Of a stretch of DNA of 64,000 nucleotides, positions 35,588-44,032 are shown piece by piece. The notes beneath the pieces are model-generated. The model had not been told where the DNA came from, searched no databases, and saw nothing but the letters and a program-made list of their open reading frames with translations. Location of the stretch: the NCBI GenBank assembly GCA_963726575.1, contig CAVSCR010000007.1, forward strand, positions 372,001 through 436,000, in the 5' to 3' direction. Position numbers and translations under genes: made by a program. How positions within the stretch are numbered: the stretch's first letter is position 1; the number at the start of each line of letters is the position of its first letter. This stretch comes from CAVSCR01 sp963726575 (lineage in GTDB: Bacteria; Actinomycetota; Actinomycetes; JAHEKZ01).

Positions 35588-38397
35588 CACTGCTGCACGA
35601 GCCCGACTACGGCACCCCTGGTGTCGAGGGCGAGGCGACGGTCCAGCTGGAGATCGACGGCCAGCCCGTCATGGTCCCGCCCGGCACCTCGGTGATGCGA
35701 GCCGCGGCGGAGGCTGGACTCGCTGTTCCCAAGCTGTGCGCCAGCGACAACCTCGAGGCATTCGGCTCGTGCCGTCTGTGCCTGGTCGAGATCGACGGAC
35801 GCCGGGGGACGCCGGCGTCGTGCACCACGCCCTGTGAACCGGGCATGAAGGTGAGCACCCAGACGCCGCGCCTGGAGAAGCTACGCCGCGGCGTGATGGA
35901 GCTGTACATCTCCGACCACCCGCTCGACTGTCTGACCTGCCCGGCCAACGGCGACTGCGAGCTGCAGGACATGGCCGGGGTCGTGGGGTTGCGCGACGTG
36001 CGTTACGGCTACGACGGCGAGAACCATCTCGACGGCCCCACCGACGCCAGCAGCCCCTACTTCTCCTTCGACGACTCCAAGTGCATTGCCTGCTCGCGTT
36101 GCGTAAGGGCCTGCGACGAGGTTCAGGGCACGTTGGCGCTGACGATCGAGGGCCGCGGATTCGGTTCCCGCGTCGCAGCGAGCGCCGGTGAGCTGTTCAT
36201 GGACTCCGAGTGCGTGTCCTGCGGCGCCTGCGTCCAGGCGTGCCCAACGTCGACACTGCAGGAGAAGACGGTCATCGAGCTGGGCATGCCCACGCGAACC
36301 GTCCTCACCACCTGCGCCTACTGCGGCGTGGGCTGCTCGTTCAAGGCGGAGCTGCGCGGTGACGAGCTCGTGCGAATGGTCCCCTACAAGGACGGCGGCG
36401 CCAACGAGGGCCACTCCTGCGTGAAGGGTCGGTTTGCGTTCGGCTACGCCAGTCACCCTGACCGTGTGCTCTCGCCGATGGTCCGCGAGTCGATCGACGA
36501 CCCCTGGCGGGAGGTCTCGTGGGACGAGGCCATCGACTACACGGCCGCCAAGTTCAAGCAGATCCAGGCCACGTACGGACCGCAGTCGATCGGCGGCATC
36601 ACGTCGTCGCGCTGCACCAACGAAGAGGTCTTCGTGGTTCAGAAGGCGGTGCGTGCCGCATTCGGCAACAACAACGTCGACACGTGTGCACGGGTCTGCC
36701 ACTCACCCACCGGTTACGGTCTGAAGCAGACGTTCGGGACATCGGCTGGCACGCAGGACTTCCGCTCTGTGGCCAAGGCAGACGTGATCGTGGTGATCGG
36801 TGCCAACCCCACCGACGGCCACCCAGTGTTCGCGTCGCGCATGAAGCGACGGCTGCGCGAGGGCGCCGAGCTGATCGTGATCGATCCACGCCGGATCGAC
36901 CTGGTACGCACGCCGCACATCGAGGCCAAGCACCACCTCCAGCTGCAGCCTGGTACCAACGTCGCGGTGGTCAACGCCTTCGCCCACGTGATCGTGACCG
37001 AGGGACTCGTCGACACCGAGTACGTCCAACAACGGTGTGAGGCGGACGCGTTCGAGGCGTGGGCGAGCTTCATCGCGCTGCCGGAGAACAGCCCAGAGGC
37101 GGTCGAGGTCGTTTCCGGAGTTCCGGCGCAGGAGCTGCGTGAGGCCGCCCGCCTGTACGCGTCGGCGCCAAATGCGGCCATCTACTACGGCCTGGGAGTC
37201 ACCGAGCACAGCCAGGGCTCGACGATGGTCATGGGCATGGCCAATCTCGCGATGGCTACGGGCAACGTGGGTCGCGACGGCGTCGGCGTCAACCCCCTGC
37301 GCGGACAGAACAACGTTCAGGGCTCCTGTGACATGGGCTCGTTCCCGCACGAGCTGCCCGGTTATCGACACGTCAGCGACGACGTGGTGCGGGCACAGTT
37401 CGAGGTCGAATGGGGCGTCCCCCTCCAGAGCGAACCCGGACTGCGCATCCCCAACATGTTCGACGCTGCGGTGTCCGGTTCGTTCAAGGGCCTCTACATC
37501 CAGGGCGAAGACCTCGCCCAGAGCGACCCGAACACCAAGCACGTCAAAGCAGCTCTCGCGGCCATGGAACTCGTCGTCGTCCAGGACCTCTTCCTCAACG
37601 AGACCGCGGCGTTCGCGCACGTGTTCTTCCCCGGTACCTCGTTCCTCGAGAAGGACGGCACCTTCACCAACGCCGAGCGCCGGATCAACCGGGTGCGCCC
37701 GGTGATGCCGGCCCGCACCGGCATGCAGGAGTGGGAGGTCACGTGCGCCCTCGCCACGGCCATGGGTTACCCGATGCACTACGACACGTCGTCGCAGATC
37801 ATGGACGAGGTTGCGGCCGTCACTCCCACGTTCTCAGGGGTGTCGTTCCAGCGGCTCGATGAGCTGGGCAGCATCCAGTGGCCGTGCAACGAGGAGCACC
37901 CGACCGGGACGCCGATCATGCACGTGGACCACTTCGTTCGCGGCCTCGGCCACTTCGTCGAGACGCCCTACGTCCCCACCGATGAGCGTTCGAATCGCCG
38001 CTTCCCGCTGCTCCTGACGACGGGCCGGATCCTGTCGCAGTACAACGTGGGTTCTCAGACGCGACGCACGGCCAACGTCGCCTGGCACCCAGAGGACGTG
38101 CTGGAGATCCACTCCTACGACGCCGACGAGCGGGGGATCGCGGATGGCTCCTGGGTTTCGATCGCCAGTCGGGTCGGCGAGACCACGTTGCGGGCCAAGA
38201 TCACTGACCGGGTGCCGCACGGCGTCGTGTACACCACGTTCCACCACCCGGTAAGCGGCGCGAATGTGGTGACCACCGAGTACTCCGACTGGGCAACGAA
38301 CTGCCCCGAGTACAAGGTGACCGCCGTACAGGTGCGCCCCGTCACGCCGGTGCCCGACACCGCGGAGGCGCTCACGGAGAGTCCGGTGTCGAACTGA
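35584..38397 (+). CDS. fdsA: NAD-dependent formate dehydrogenase alpha subunit (FdsA, Mo-bis-PGD)
   Basis: A 937-residue catalytic subunit oxidising formate to CO2. The NuoG-like N-terminus has 2Fe-2S cysteines (CRLC and others), a His-coordinated cluster (SDHPLDCLTCPANGDCELQD), and two ferredoxin 4Fe-4S sites (CIACSRCVRAC, CVSCGACVQAC). The molybdopterin part starts with CAYCGVGC. The molybdenum ligand is Cys372 in CARVCHSPTGYG (codon TGC), so no selenocysteine is used. A C-terminal molybdopterin-dinucleotide domain ends the chain. It needs the bis-MGD cofactor, hence the mod, moa, mob and moe genes at the left of the window. Confidence 0.95.
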   Translation: MTLLHEPDYGTPGVEGEATVQLEIDGQPVMVPPGTSVMRAAAEAGLAVPKLCASDNLEAFGSCRLCLVEIDGRRGTPASCTTPCEPGMKVSTQTPRLEKLRRGVMELYISDHPLDCLTCPANGDCELQDMAGVVGLRDVRYGYDGENHLDGPTDASSPYFSFDDSKCIACSRCVRACDEVQGTLALTIEGRGFGSRVAASAGELFMDSECVSCGACVQACPTSTLQEKTVIELGMPTRTVLTTCAYCGVGCSFKAELRGDELVRMVPYKDGGANEGHSCVKGRFAFGYASHPDRVLSPMVRESIDDPWREVSWDEAIDYTAAKFKQIQATYGPQSIGGITSSRCTNEEVFVVQKAVRAAFGNNNVDTCARVCHSPTGYGLKQTFGTSAGTQDFRSVAKADVIVVIGANPTDGHPVFASRMKRRLREGAELIVIDPRRIDLVRTPHIEAKHHLQLQPGTNVAVVNAFAHVIVTEGLVDTEYVQQRCEADAFEAWASFIALPENSPEAVEVVSGVPAQELREAARLYASAPNAAIYYGLGVTEHSQGSTMVMGMANLAMATGNVGRDGVGVNPLRGQNNVQGSCDMGSFPHELPGYRHVSDDVVRAQFEVEWGVPLQSEPGLRIPNMFDAAVSGSFKGLYIQGEDLAQSDPNTKHVKAALAAMELVVVQDLFLNETAAFAHVFFPGTSFLEKDGTFTNAERRINRVRPVMPARTGMQEWEVTCALATAMGYPMHYDTSSQIMDEVAAVTPTFSGVSFQRLDELGSIQWPCNEEHPTGTPIMHVDHFVRGLGHFVETPYVPTDERSNRRFPLLLTTGRILSQYNVGSQTRRTANVAWHPEDVLEIHSYDADERGIADGSWVSIASRVGETTLRAKITDRVPHGVVYTTFHHPVSGANVVTTEYSDWATNCPEYKVTAVQVRPVTPVPDTAEALTESPVSN

Positions 38398-38458
38398 GCG
38401 TGACCGCCGAGCTCTGCTTCAGACTCCGCCCCGAACCGGCAACCGACAAAGGACGCAC

Positions 38459-38689
38459 GTGATCCCGGACAAGCTCGTGATGATGGCCAACCAGATCGCA
38501 GCGAACAACCGACACCTGCCGGACGATCAGGCGGCGGCGCGCGTCGCCACCCATATGAGCCAGTTCTGGTCGCCGCAGATGCGCATCGAGCTCGAGCAGG
38601 TGGCCGAGTCGACCGCTGCTGAGGCCGGAGGAGTGGACGACCCGCTGAGCCCCGTGGTCCGTCTCGCGCTCACGCGCATCGCCGCCTAG
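38459..38689 (+). CDS. fdsD: Formate dehydrogenase delta subunit (FdsD)
   Basis: A 76-residue protein of the FdsD family: KLVMMANQIAANNRHLPDDQ, then ARVATHMSQFWSPQMRIEL, which matches the conserved MANQIA...FW.P.MR pattern. FdsD is found in FdsABG complexes, where it is needed for full activity, perhaps in cofactor insertion. GTG at 38459 starts at the expected position. It lies 61 bp after fdsA as the last gene of the operon. The usual fdhD sulfurtransferase gene is not found here or elsewhere in the window. Confidence 0.88.
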   Translation: MIPDKLVMMANQIAANNRHLPDDQAAARVATHMSQFWSPQMRIELEQVAESTAAEAGGVDDPLSPVVRLALTRIAA

Positions 38690-38710
38690 GGGCGACGAGC
38701 CGAGCGCCCC
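38689..38710 (+). terminator. Weak hairpin after fdsD
   Basis: GGGGCG and CGCCCC form a 6-bp stem around a 10-base loop, beginning at the last base of the fdsD stop codon. No T-run follows. It may end the formate dehydrogenase transcript. Confidence 0.35.
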
Positions 38711-38800
38711 GTGGTCGTGCAGTCGCGATCTTGATGCAAGTGCCGCAGATTCTTACGCGCTGTTGATGGACGTCGTCGCTGTGTCTGCTACAAGTGAGGG

Positions 38801-39538
38801 ATGACGACGTCGGCGTGGTGGACCCGTGATCGACTGGCACTGGCAGCGGCGCTCATCGGTCCGCTCGTGGTGTGCGCAGTGTTGTCCCTGTTCCGCGACA
38901 GTTTCGCGAACACGGATGCCGCCCTGGTGCTCGTCCTGGTGATCGTTGCGGTGGCTGCCAATGGATACCGACTCGCCGGGATCTTGGCCTCACTCTCGGC
39001 TGCACTGTGGTTCGACTTCTTCCTCACTGCCCCGTACAACACGTTCAGCATCGATCGCCGCGTCGACGTCGAGACTGCCCTGCTGCTGCTGGCTGTGGGC
39101 GTGGCCGTGACAGAGATCGCTGTCTGGGGCCGACGCAACGCGGCAGTCGTCAGCGAGCAGGCCGGCTATCTGGCCGGGATCCGCGCCGCGACCGAAGCTG
39201 CCTTCTCGCGGGGCGGCGCAGCGGCTCTGCCACGCGAGGTGTCCGACCAGCTCGTCAGCATCCTCGGACTGAGCTCGTGCCAGTTCCAGCCGGGCGTGGT
39301 CGGCCTGGACCTGCCAGCACGACTGCGCCGTGACGGCCAGGTGGAGTGGAACGGCCAGGTCTGGGACGTGGAACGGCGCGGCCTGCCCACGGAGGTCGAC
39401 ATGGAACTGCTCATCGAGGCTGCGGGCCAGCCCAAGGGCCGGTATCTCATGCACGCAGCACCGGACTCACGTCCCAACCGCGCCCAGCTCCTCGTCGCCG
39501 TCACGCTGGCGAGCCAGGTCGGATCGGCCCTTCCGTAG
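38801..39538 (+). CDS. DUF4118 (KdpD-like sensor) membrane protein without kinase domain
   Basis: A 245-residue protein with three to four transmembrane helices near residues 10-115 that match DUF4118, the membrane part of KdpD-type histidine kinases (ANGYRLAGILASLSAALWFD, FFLTAPYNTFSI). The following 130 residues look like a small soluble sensor (LVSILGLSSCQFQPG) but there is no histidine kinase or HATPase domain. Such orphan sensors may act through partners. No potassium transport genes are next to it. ATG at 38801 follows a GTGAGGG site. Confidence 0.78.
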   Translation: MTTSAWWTRDRLALAAALIGPLVVCAVLSLFRDSFANTDAALVLVLVIVAVAANGYRLAGILASLSAALWFDFFLTAPYNTFSIDRRVDVETALLLLAVGVAVTEIAVWGRRNAAVVSEQAGYLAGIRAATEAAFSRGGAAALPREVSDQLVSILGLSSCQFQPGVVGLDLPARLRRDGQVEWNGQVWDVERRGLPTEVDMELLIEAAGQPKGRYLMHAAPDSRPNRAQLLVAVTLASQVGSALP

Positions 39539-39592
39539 CGACAGCAGCCCGTGCGGTGTCGGGTCGCGATCTCGGTGAGGCAGGATGGCGCC

Positions 39593-40474
39593 GTGAGTAT
39601 CCGACGCGCCGTCCCCCTCCTGCTGGTCACGCTTCTCACGCCGATCGTGCTCGTCGCATGTTCGGGGTCGGGTGGGGGGCCGCTGTCGTCCGCGGCGAGC
39701 AGCCTGGCGACTCGTAGTCCCAGCGTGTCCCTCCCCACAGGAGGTACCAGCCAGCCTGCCGTGCCAACACGTAGCTCCACCCCGACGCCGCGGCCCACAG
39801 TGACCGAGACCCCCACCAAGACGGCCACCCAGGAACCGCCGACGCCGACGCCGACGCCGACCCAGACCAAGACGGTGACGGCCACGGCGACCGCGACCAA
39901 GACGGCCACGGCGACGCCCACGCCCACACCGACCCTGACAGAGACCCCCACACCGACCCCAACGCCGACCCCTTCGGCCTCGACGAGCCAGAGCGCGGCG
40001 GAGTCCTCGTCGTCGACCACTTCGTTGTGGCCGTGGCTTCTGCTCGCCCTCGCGGCCATCATCGCCGTGACGATCGCCGTGATGATGGCGGCGAGTCGGC
40101 GTCGACGCGATGCATGGCGGGCGACGGTGGAGGAGACCTTTGCCCGCGGCAGTCTGCTCGCCGACTCACTCGAGTCAGATCTCGTGGCCGGTGACGGTTC
40201 GGAGACACCCGATCAAGCCGCTCGTCACGACGCGGATCTGGCAGCGTTCCTCAACCAAACGAGCGCGCTGCCAGCAGCGGCGCCGTCGGACACGATCCGA
40301 CCCACGGCTCAACGGGTGGCCGACTCGGCGCGGTCGACACAGGCGTCACTGACGCAACTACGCGTGTCGTCGATGGCCGACCGACCCGGCGTACAGCAAG
40401 CTCTCGGTACCCAGATCGGTGGTCTGCGCGCGGCGCTGGATGACCTACGAGCGACTACCGTCACGAAGTCCTGA
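39593..40474 (+). CDS. Pro/Thr-rich membrane-anchored lipoprotein, unknown function
   Basis: A 293-residue protein beginning with a lipoprotein-like signal (LLVTLLTPIVLVACSG, Cys23) and followed by about 110 residues of low-complexity Thr-Pro and Lys-Thr repeats, a wall-spanning linker type. A transmembrane helix (LWPWLLLALAAIIAVTIAVM) and basic stop-transfer come next, then a helical 110-residue tail (ATVEETFARGSLLADSLESD), so the tail would be cytoplasmic. Two membrane attachments with a repeat linker between them is unusual. GTG at 39593 was chosen as start. It is followed after one base by the GH9 gene. Confidence 0.65.
   Translation: MSIRRAVPLLLVTLLTPIVLVACSGSGGGPLSSAASSLATRSPSVSLPTGGTSQPAVPTRSSTPTPRPTVTETPTKTATQEPPTPTPTPTQTKTVTATATATKTATATPTPTPTLTETPTPTPTPTPSASTSQSAAESSSSTTSLWPWLLLALAAIIAVTIAVMMAASRRRRDAWRATVEETFARGSLLADSLESDLVAGDGSETPDQAARHDADLAAFLNQTSALPAAAPSDTIRPTAQRVADSARSTQASLTQLRVSSMADRPGVQQALGTQIGGLRAALDDLRATTVTKS
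39770..39990 (+). repeat. Coding low-complexity Thr-Pro tract
   Basis: Tandem ACG/ACC-CCG/CCC codons (for example PTPTPTPTQTKT, TATATATKTATATP) encode the stalk of the lipoprotein. The repeats are codon-scale and imperfect, so length change by slippage is likely between strains. Confidence 0.8.
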
Positions 40475-40475
40475 C

Positions 40476-42386
40476 GTGCGCCTGACGCGCGGGAGAGCCC
40501 CCCTGCTGTCGGGCGTCGCGTCGACCGTTCTTCTCGTAGGGCTCGGCACGGCGTCCGGACCGGCCAACGCTTCACCGCGCGTCAGTGCCATCGCTCCGGC
40601 GTCCGTGGTCCGCGTCGACCAGGTCGGCTACCCAACGACAGGCACCAAGTGGGCCTACGTGATGTCGACGACGCCGTGTGCGGGCATCCCGTTCGACGTC
40701 CTTGACGGGACCACTTCTGCCTTCACCGGCCACGCGGGTCGCGACCGCGGCACGTGGAATAGCACATACGGACATGTGTGCAGACTCGACTTCACGTCGT
40801 TGAGCACCGCTGGCAGGTACACGATCGGAGCGGCCGGCGCCACGTCGCCTGGGTTCCGCGTGGATCCCGCGTCGCATCTGTACGCGCCGTTGGTGGCCCA
40901 TGCCGTGCACTTCTTCCAGGCGCAGAGGGATGGTGCCGGCGTGATCCGTTCGGTTTTGCAGCGTCGTCCCAGCCACTTGAACGACCGGCATGCCGCGGTG
41001 TACTCGATCCCGCACTATCGGGGCGAGACACTCGTGGGCGACCTGCACCCCACCGGTCAACATGCAAACGTTGCGGGTGGCTGGTTCGACGCCGGCGACT
41101 ACCTGAAGTTCACCGGGACCACCTCGTTCACCGTCGGCGTGATGCTGACGGCGCTGCGTGACCACCCGAGCCTGTTCCGCCACGGGGGTCCAGCCCTGCG
41201 CGCGGAGGCGCGTCACGGCATCGGCTGGCTCATGAAGATGTACGACGACCGGCAGCGGGTCGTCTACTACCAGGTCGGGATCGGCAACGGTAACGCGAAG
41301 ATCCTTTCCGACCACGATCTCTGGCGTCTGCCCCAGCGCGATGACGCGATGAAGGGCCACGCCCGCCGCTACATCGCGCATCGCCCGGTCTTCGCGGCTG
41401 GTCCGCCAGGCACGAAGGTGGCGCCGTCACTGGCCGGCCGACTCGCGGCCGCGTTCGGACTGTGCGCCCAGCTGTGGCCGCACTCGACACTCGGTTCGAA
41501 GTGCCTGCGCGACGGCGTGCACGTGTTCGGGCTTGCCCGAACGAGCCATGTCGGAGTTCAGGTGACCGCGTCACCTGTGGACTACTACCAAGAGTCCCAG
41601 TGGCGCGACGACCTGGAGTGGGGTGCCACTGAGCTCGCCCGGGCCAGGGCCCAGGCGCCTGCGGGCTCCACCCAACCGATCACGCGCCACTTCGTGACTC
41701 AGGCGGCCTTCTGGGCCAACGCCTACCGACACAGTCGCGGCGACGGTGGCGAGACCTTCAACCTGTACGACGTATCCGGGTTGGCCCACGCCGACTTGAT
41801 CCAGGTGCTGCGTCATTCACCTCGTGGGTCGGCGGGGTTGCCGATCGGTGTCCCCGGCCTCCTGGCCGACCTGCGCAATCAGCTCGACTCGCGCGCCACG
41901 CAGTCGCGTCGAAATCCGTTCGGCTTCGGCGCCTACCAATGGGACCCGACGCCGCATGCATTCGGCCTGGTCAGCGAGGCGCTGTCCTACGACCACCTCA
42001 CCGGCACGAACCGCTACGCAGCGCTCGCGAGCTCTCAGCTGGACTGGGCATTGGGAGACAACGCCTGGGGCTCCTCGTTCGTCGTCGGCGCCGGGTCGAT
42101 GTTCCCTCACTGCATGCAGCACGTCGTGGCGAATCTCGTCGGGTCGACTGACGGCACCCGCCCCCTGCTCACCGGCGCAACCGTCGACGGGCCGAGTGAC
42201 TACATCCCAGGGCCCGGGTTCTTCGGCAACGCGGTCACGTGCCCCGCATCTGGCGGAAACCCGTTCAAGGCCTTCGATCAGGCCAGTTGGCGCTATGTGG
42301 ATCGCGTCTCGTCGTGGGCCACGGTCGAGCCGTCGTTGGACTACACGGTCTTGTCGATGCTGGCCTTCGTCAACCTCGCTCACTAG
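40476..42386 (+). CDS. Secreted glycoside hydrolase family 9 (endoglucanase/cellulase)
   Basis: A 636-residue secreted enzyme. GTG at 40476 gives a signal peptide (LLSGVASTVLLVGLGTASGP, cut after ANA). An N-terminal Ig-like domain (VVRVDQVGYPTTGTKWAYVM) of the CelD_N type precedes the GH9 barrel. The catalytic-base motif is GGWFDAGDYLKFTGTTSFT, with the two Asp of DAGD, and the general acid Glu is probably in the C-terminal VEPSLDYTVLSMLAFVNLA. It cleaves beta-1,4-glucans. It is unrelated to the amine pathway; the preceding lipoprotein ends one base upstream, so they may be cotranscribed. Confidence 0.85.
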   Translation: MRLTRGRAPLLSGVASTVLLVGLGTASGPANASPRVSAIAPASVVRVDQVGYPTTGTKWAYVMSTTPCAGIPFDVLDGTTSAFTGHAGRDRGTWNSTYGHVCRLDFTSLSTAGRYTIGAAGATSPGFRVDPASHLYAPLVAHAVHFFQAQRDGAGVIRSVLQRRPSHLNDRHAAVYSIPHYRGETLVGDLHPTGQHANVAGGWFDAGDYLKFTGTTSFTVGVMLTALRDHPSLFRHGGPALRAEARHGIGWLMKMYDDRQRVVYYQVGIGNGNAKILSDHDLWRLPQRDDAMKGHARRYIAHRPVFAAGPPGTKVAPSLAGRLAAAFGLCAQLWPHSTLGSKCLRDGVHVFGLARTSHVGVQVTASPVDYYQESQWRDDLEWGATELARARAQAPAGSTQPITRHFVTQAAFWANAYRHSRGDGGETFNLYDVSGLAHADLIQVLRHSPRGSAGLPIGVPGLLADLRNQLDSRATQSRRNPFGFGAYQWDPTPHAFGLVSEALSYDHLTGTNRYAALASSQLDWALGDNAWGSSFVVGAGSMFPHCMQHVVANLVGSTDGTRPLLTGATVDGPSDYIPGPGFFGNAVTCPASGGNPFKAFDQASWRYVDRVSSWATVEPSLDYTVLSMLAFVNLAH

Positions 42387-42402
42387 GACATAGCGTTGGC
42401 CA

Positions 42403-42765
42403 GTGGCCCTGCTCCGCGCAACCAATCTGGCGCTCGCCTTCGTGCTGGAGCTTGCTGCGCTGCTCGCTGTCGGATCGTGGGCGTTCGGGATCGACATGGG
42501 TACGGCTGCCAGGCTGCTCGCCGCGGTGGCCGCAGTCAGTGGCTTCGTCGTCGTGTGGGGGATGTTCGCGGCACCCAAGGCTCGGTACCGGCTCGCCGGC
42601 GGTCCACGTGCCGTGTTCGAGGTGGTCTGGTTCGGGACGGCCGTCGTGCTGGCCGCGGTGGGGGGTCATACGACGTTTGCGGTGGTCCTTGCTGTGCTCA
42701 CGGTGATCAACCGAGTGCTGCTGCGCGCGTTGCATCAACAAGACAGCGAGATTCAGTTCGACTAG
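42403..42765 (+). CDS. DUF2568 (YrdB-like) small membrane protein
   Basis: A 120-residue protein with four predicted helices (NLALAFVLELAALLAVGSWA, LLAAVAAVSGFVVVWGMFAA, VFEVVWFGTAVVLAAV, FAVVLAVLTVINRVLL). The conserved PKARYRLAGGPRAVFEVVWF segment between helices is typical of DUF2568. Function unknown. GTG at 42403 lies 17 bp after the cellulase stop. Confidence 0.75.
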   Translation: MALLRATNLALAFVLELAALLAVGSWAFGIDMGTAARLLAAVAAVSGFVVVWGMFAAPKARYRLAGGPRAVFEVVWFGTAVVLAAVGGHTTFAVVLAVLTVINRVLLRALHQQDSEIQFD

Positions 42766-42811
42766 CCGGGCGTGGCTTGCCTGGCCAGCGGGCATCGGCT
42801 TGGGTGAGTCC

Positions 42812-43351
42812 ATGAGCGACAGGTGGATGGCCTTCGAGGACGACCCCAGGACCTATGGCAACCCAGTCGGTGAGATGGCGACGTACCGGGAATACCTGGC
42901 GAACTACCGGCTCCTCATCGAGATGAAGTGCGATGGCATGGACGCCGACCAGCTCGCCCGGCGGTCGGTACCGCCTAGCACGTTGAGCCTGCTCGGTCTG
43001 GTGCGGCATCTGGCTCAGATGGAGAACCACTGGTTCCAGCGAGTGCTGCAAGGGCGTACGGAGGAGCCGCGTCTGTACAAGAGCGAAGACGACGCCGACG
43101 CGGACTTCGCCGGATCGGCGCCGGATCCCGCGCTCGTCAGCGACGCGTTCGCCACGTGGAAGAGCGAGATCGCCAAGGCGAACGAATGGCTCGACTCCTT
43201 CGACGAGGCCGACTTGGGCCGCGAGGTTGCGATGGACGACGGTTCCGCAGCGCCGCGCGACGTGCTGGTGCACGTGATCGAGGAGTACGCACGGCATGCC
43301 GGCCACGCCGATCTGCTCCGTGAGTGCATCGACGGACGCACTGGCCAGTGA
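42812..43351 (+). CDS. DinB-like (DUF664) protein
   Basis: A 179-residue four-helix-bundle protein of the DinB/DUF664 superfamily, often linked to mycothiol- or bacillithiol-dependent chemistry in Actinobacteria. The metal-binding histidines are in LLGLVRHLAQMENHWFQRVL and EEYARHAGHADLLRECID. ATG at 42812 gives the start MSDRWMAFEDDP; an upstream TTG is less likely. It is convergent with the next gene, 8 bp away. Substrate unknown. Confidence 0.8.
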   Translation: MSDRWMAFEDDPRTYGNPVGEMATYREYLANYRLLIEMKCDGMDADQLARRSVPPSTLSLLGLVRHLAQMENHWFQRVLQGRTEEPRLYKSEDDADADFAGSAPDPALVSDAFATWKSEIAKANEWLDSFDEADLGREVAMDDGSAAPRDVLVHVIEEYARHAGHADLLRECIDGRTGQ

Positions 43352-43359
43352 GGGGCCGG

Positions 43360-43872
43360 TCAGCTGCAGGTGAACCCGCTGATCGAGCCGACCAGTCCTG
43401 ACGACGTGGACGACACCGCGATCGCAGGCTGAAGGACCACCGGCTGGCGGGCCGACACGGAGGCGAGTTCGGCATGCGCGTTTCCGACGACAGCCCCACC
43501 GAGCCCCTGCGTCACGTCGACGTCCAACGTCAAGGCAGTCGGGCAGTCGCGCTTGGACATCACGATCAGGCTGCCGCAGGCGTAGCCAGCGGCGCATTCG
43601 ACCGTCGGGGCGTTTCCGCTGCGGATCGCCACCGTGGGTGAGTACATCTGGTAGCCGTCGGGGTACCACGTCTGCGCAACGGTGTTCACCCGCACCCAGA
43701 CCAGCGGCAGGGTGGACTGCCCACCCGTGGCGTCCGTCGATGACGACGCGCGTAGCGACGACATCACGACTCCGCTGACCAGGGCGACCACGGCGATGGC
43801 CAGGGCGAGCGTCAGCCACCGGCCCTGGGCGAGCCCGGGCTGGGAGTTCTCCACGCTGCGAGCCTGCGGCAT
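43360..43872 (-). CDS. Single-pass membrane protein, unknown function
   Basis: A 170-residue protein with a cytoplasmic N-terminus, one transmembrane helix (WLTLALAIAVVALVSGVVMS) and a 130-residue extracytoplasmic part with four cysteines (VECAAGYACGS, KRDCPT, FTCS) that could form disulfides. I recognise no family. It stands between DinB and the second 62-bp repeat copy. Confidence 0.6.
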   Translation of the reverse strand: MPQARSVENSQPGLAQGRWLTLALAIAVVALVSGVVMSSLRASSSTDATGGQSTLPLVWVRVNTVAQTWYPDGYQMYSPTVAIRSGNAPTVECAAGYACGSLIVMSKRDCPTALTLDVDVTQGLGGAVVGNAHAELASVSARQPVVLQPAIAVSSTSSGLVGSISGFTCS

Positions 43873-43958
43873 GCACGCATTCGCCGCCGCTGCTCCGGCC
43901 GAGCATTCACCCGGTTGGCCCGGTGGAGCTGAGCAGCCTCCATTGAGCCGAGATCAGT

Positions 43959-44020
43959 GTTGATCTAGGAGAAGATGCTGGGTTTCCAAGATCAACATGC
44001 ACATGAAGTCCAAGATCAAC
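43959..44020 (-). repeat. 62-bp dispersed intergenic repeat, copy 3 (inverted)
   Basis: On the minus strand this differs from 8432-8493 at only two positions by eye (GCATGTT for GCAAGTT, CCTAGATC for CCTTGATC). It lies between two minus-strand genes and shares the inverted ends and the internal second GTTGATCTTGG. The near identity over 35 kb of distance shows a dispersed repeat family. Confidence 0.85.
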
Positions 44021-44032
44021 GCGGCTTCTGCG

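Noticed and set aside
35584..38397. Selenocysteine in the formate dehydrogenase alpha subunit
   Set aside because: The active-site position is a TGC cysteine codon (Cys372), and the frame has no internal TGA.
39770..39990. CRISPR-like or VNTR array
   Set aside because: The periodicity is codon-scale Thr/Pro repetition inside a coding frame, with no constant repeat plus unique spacers.
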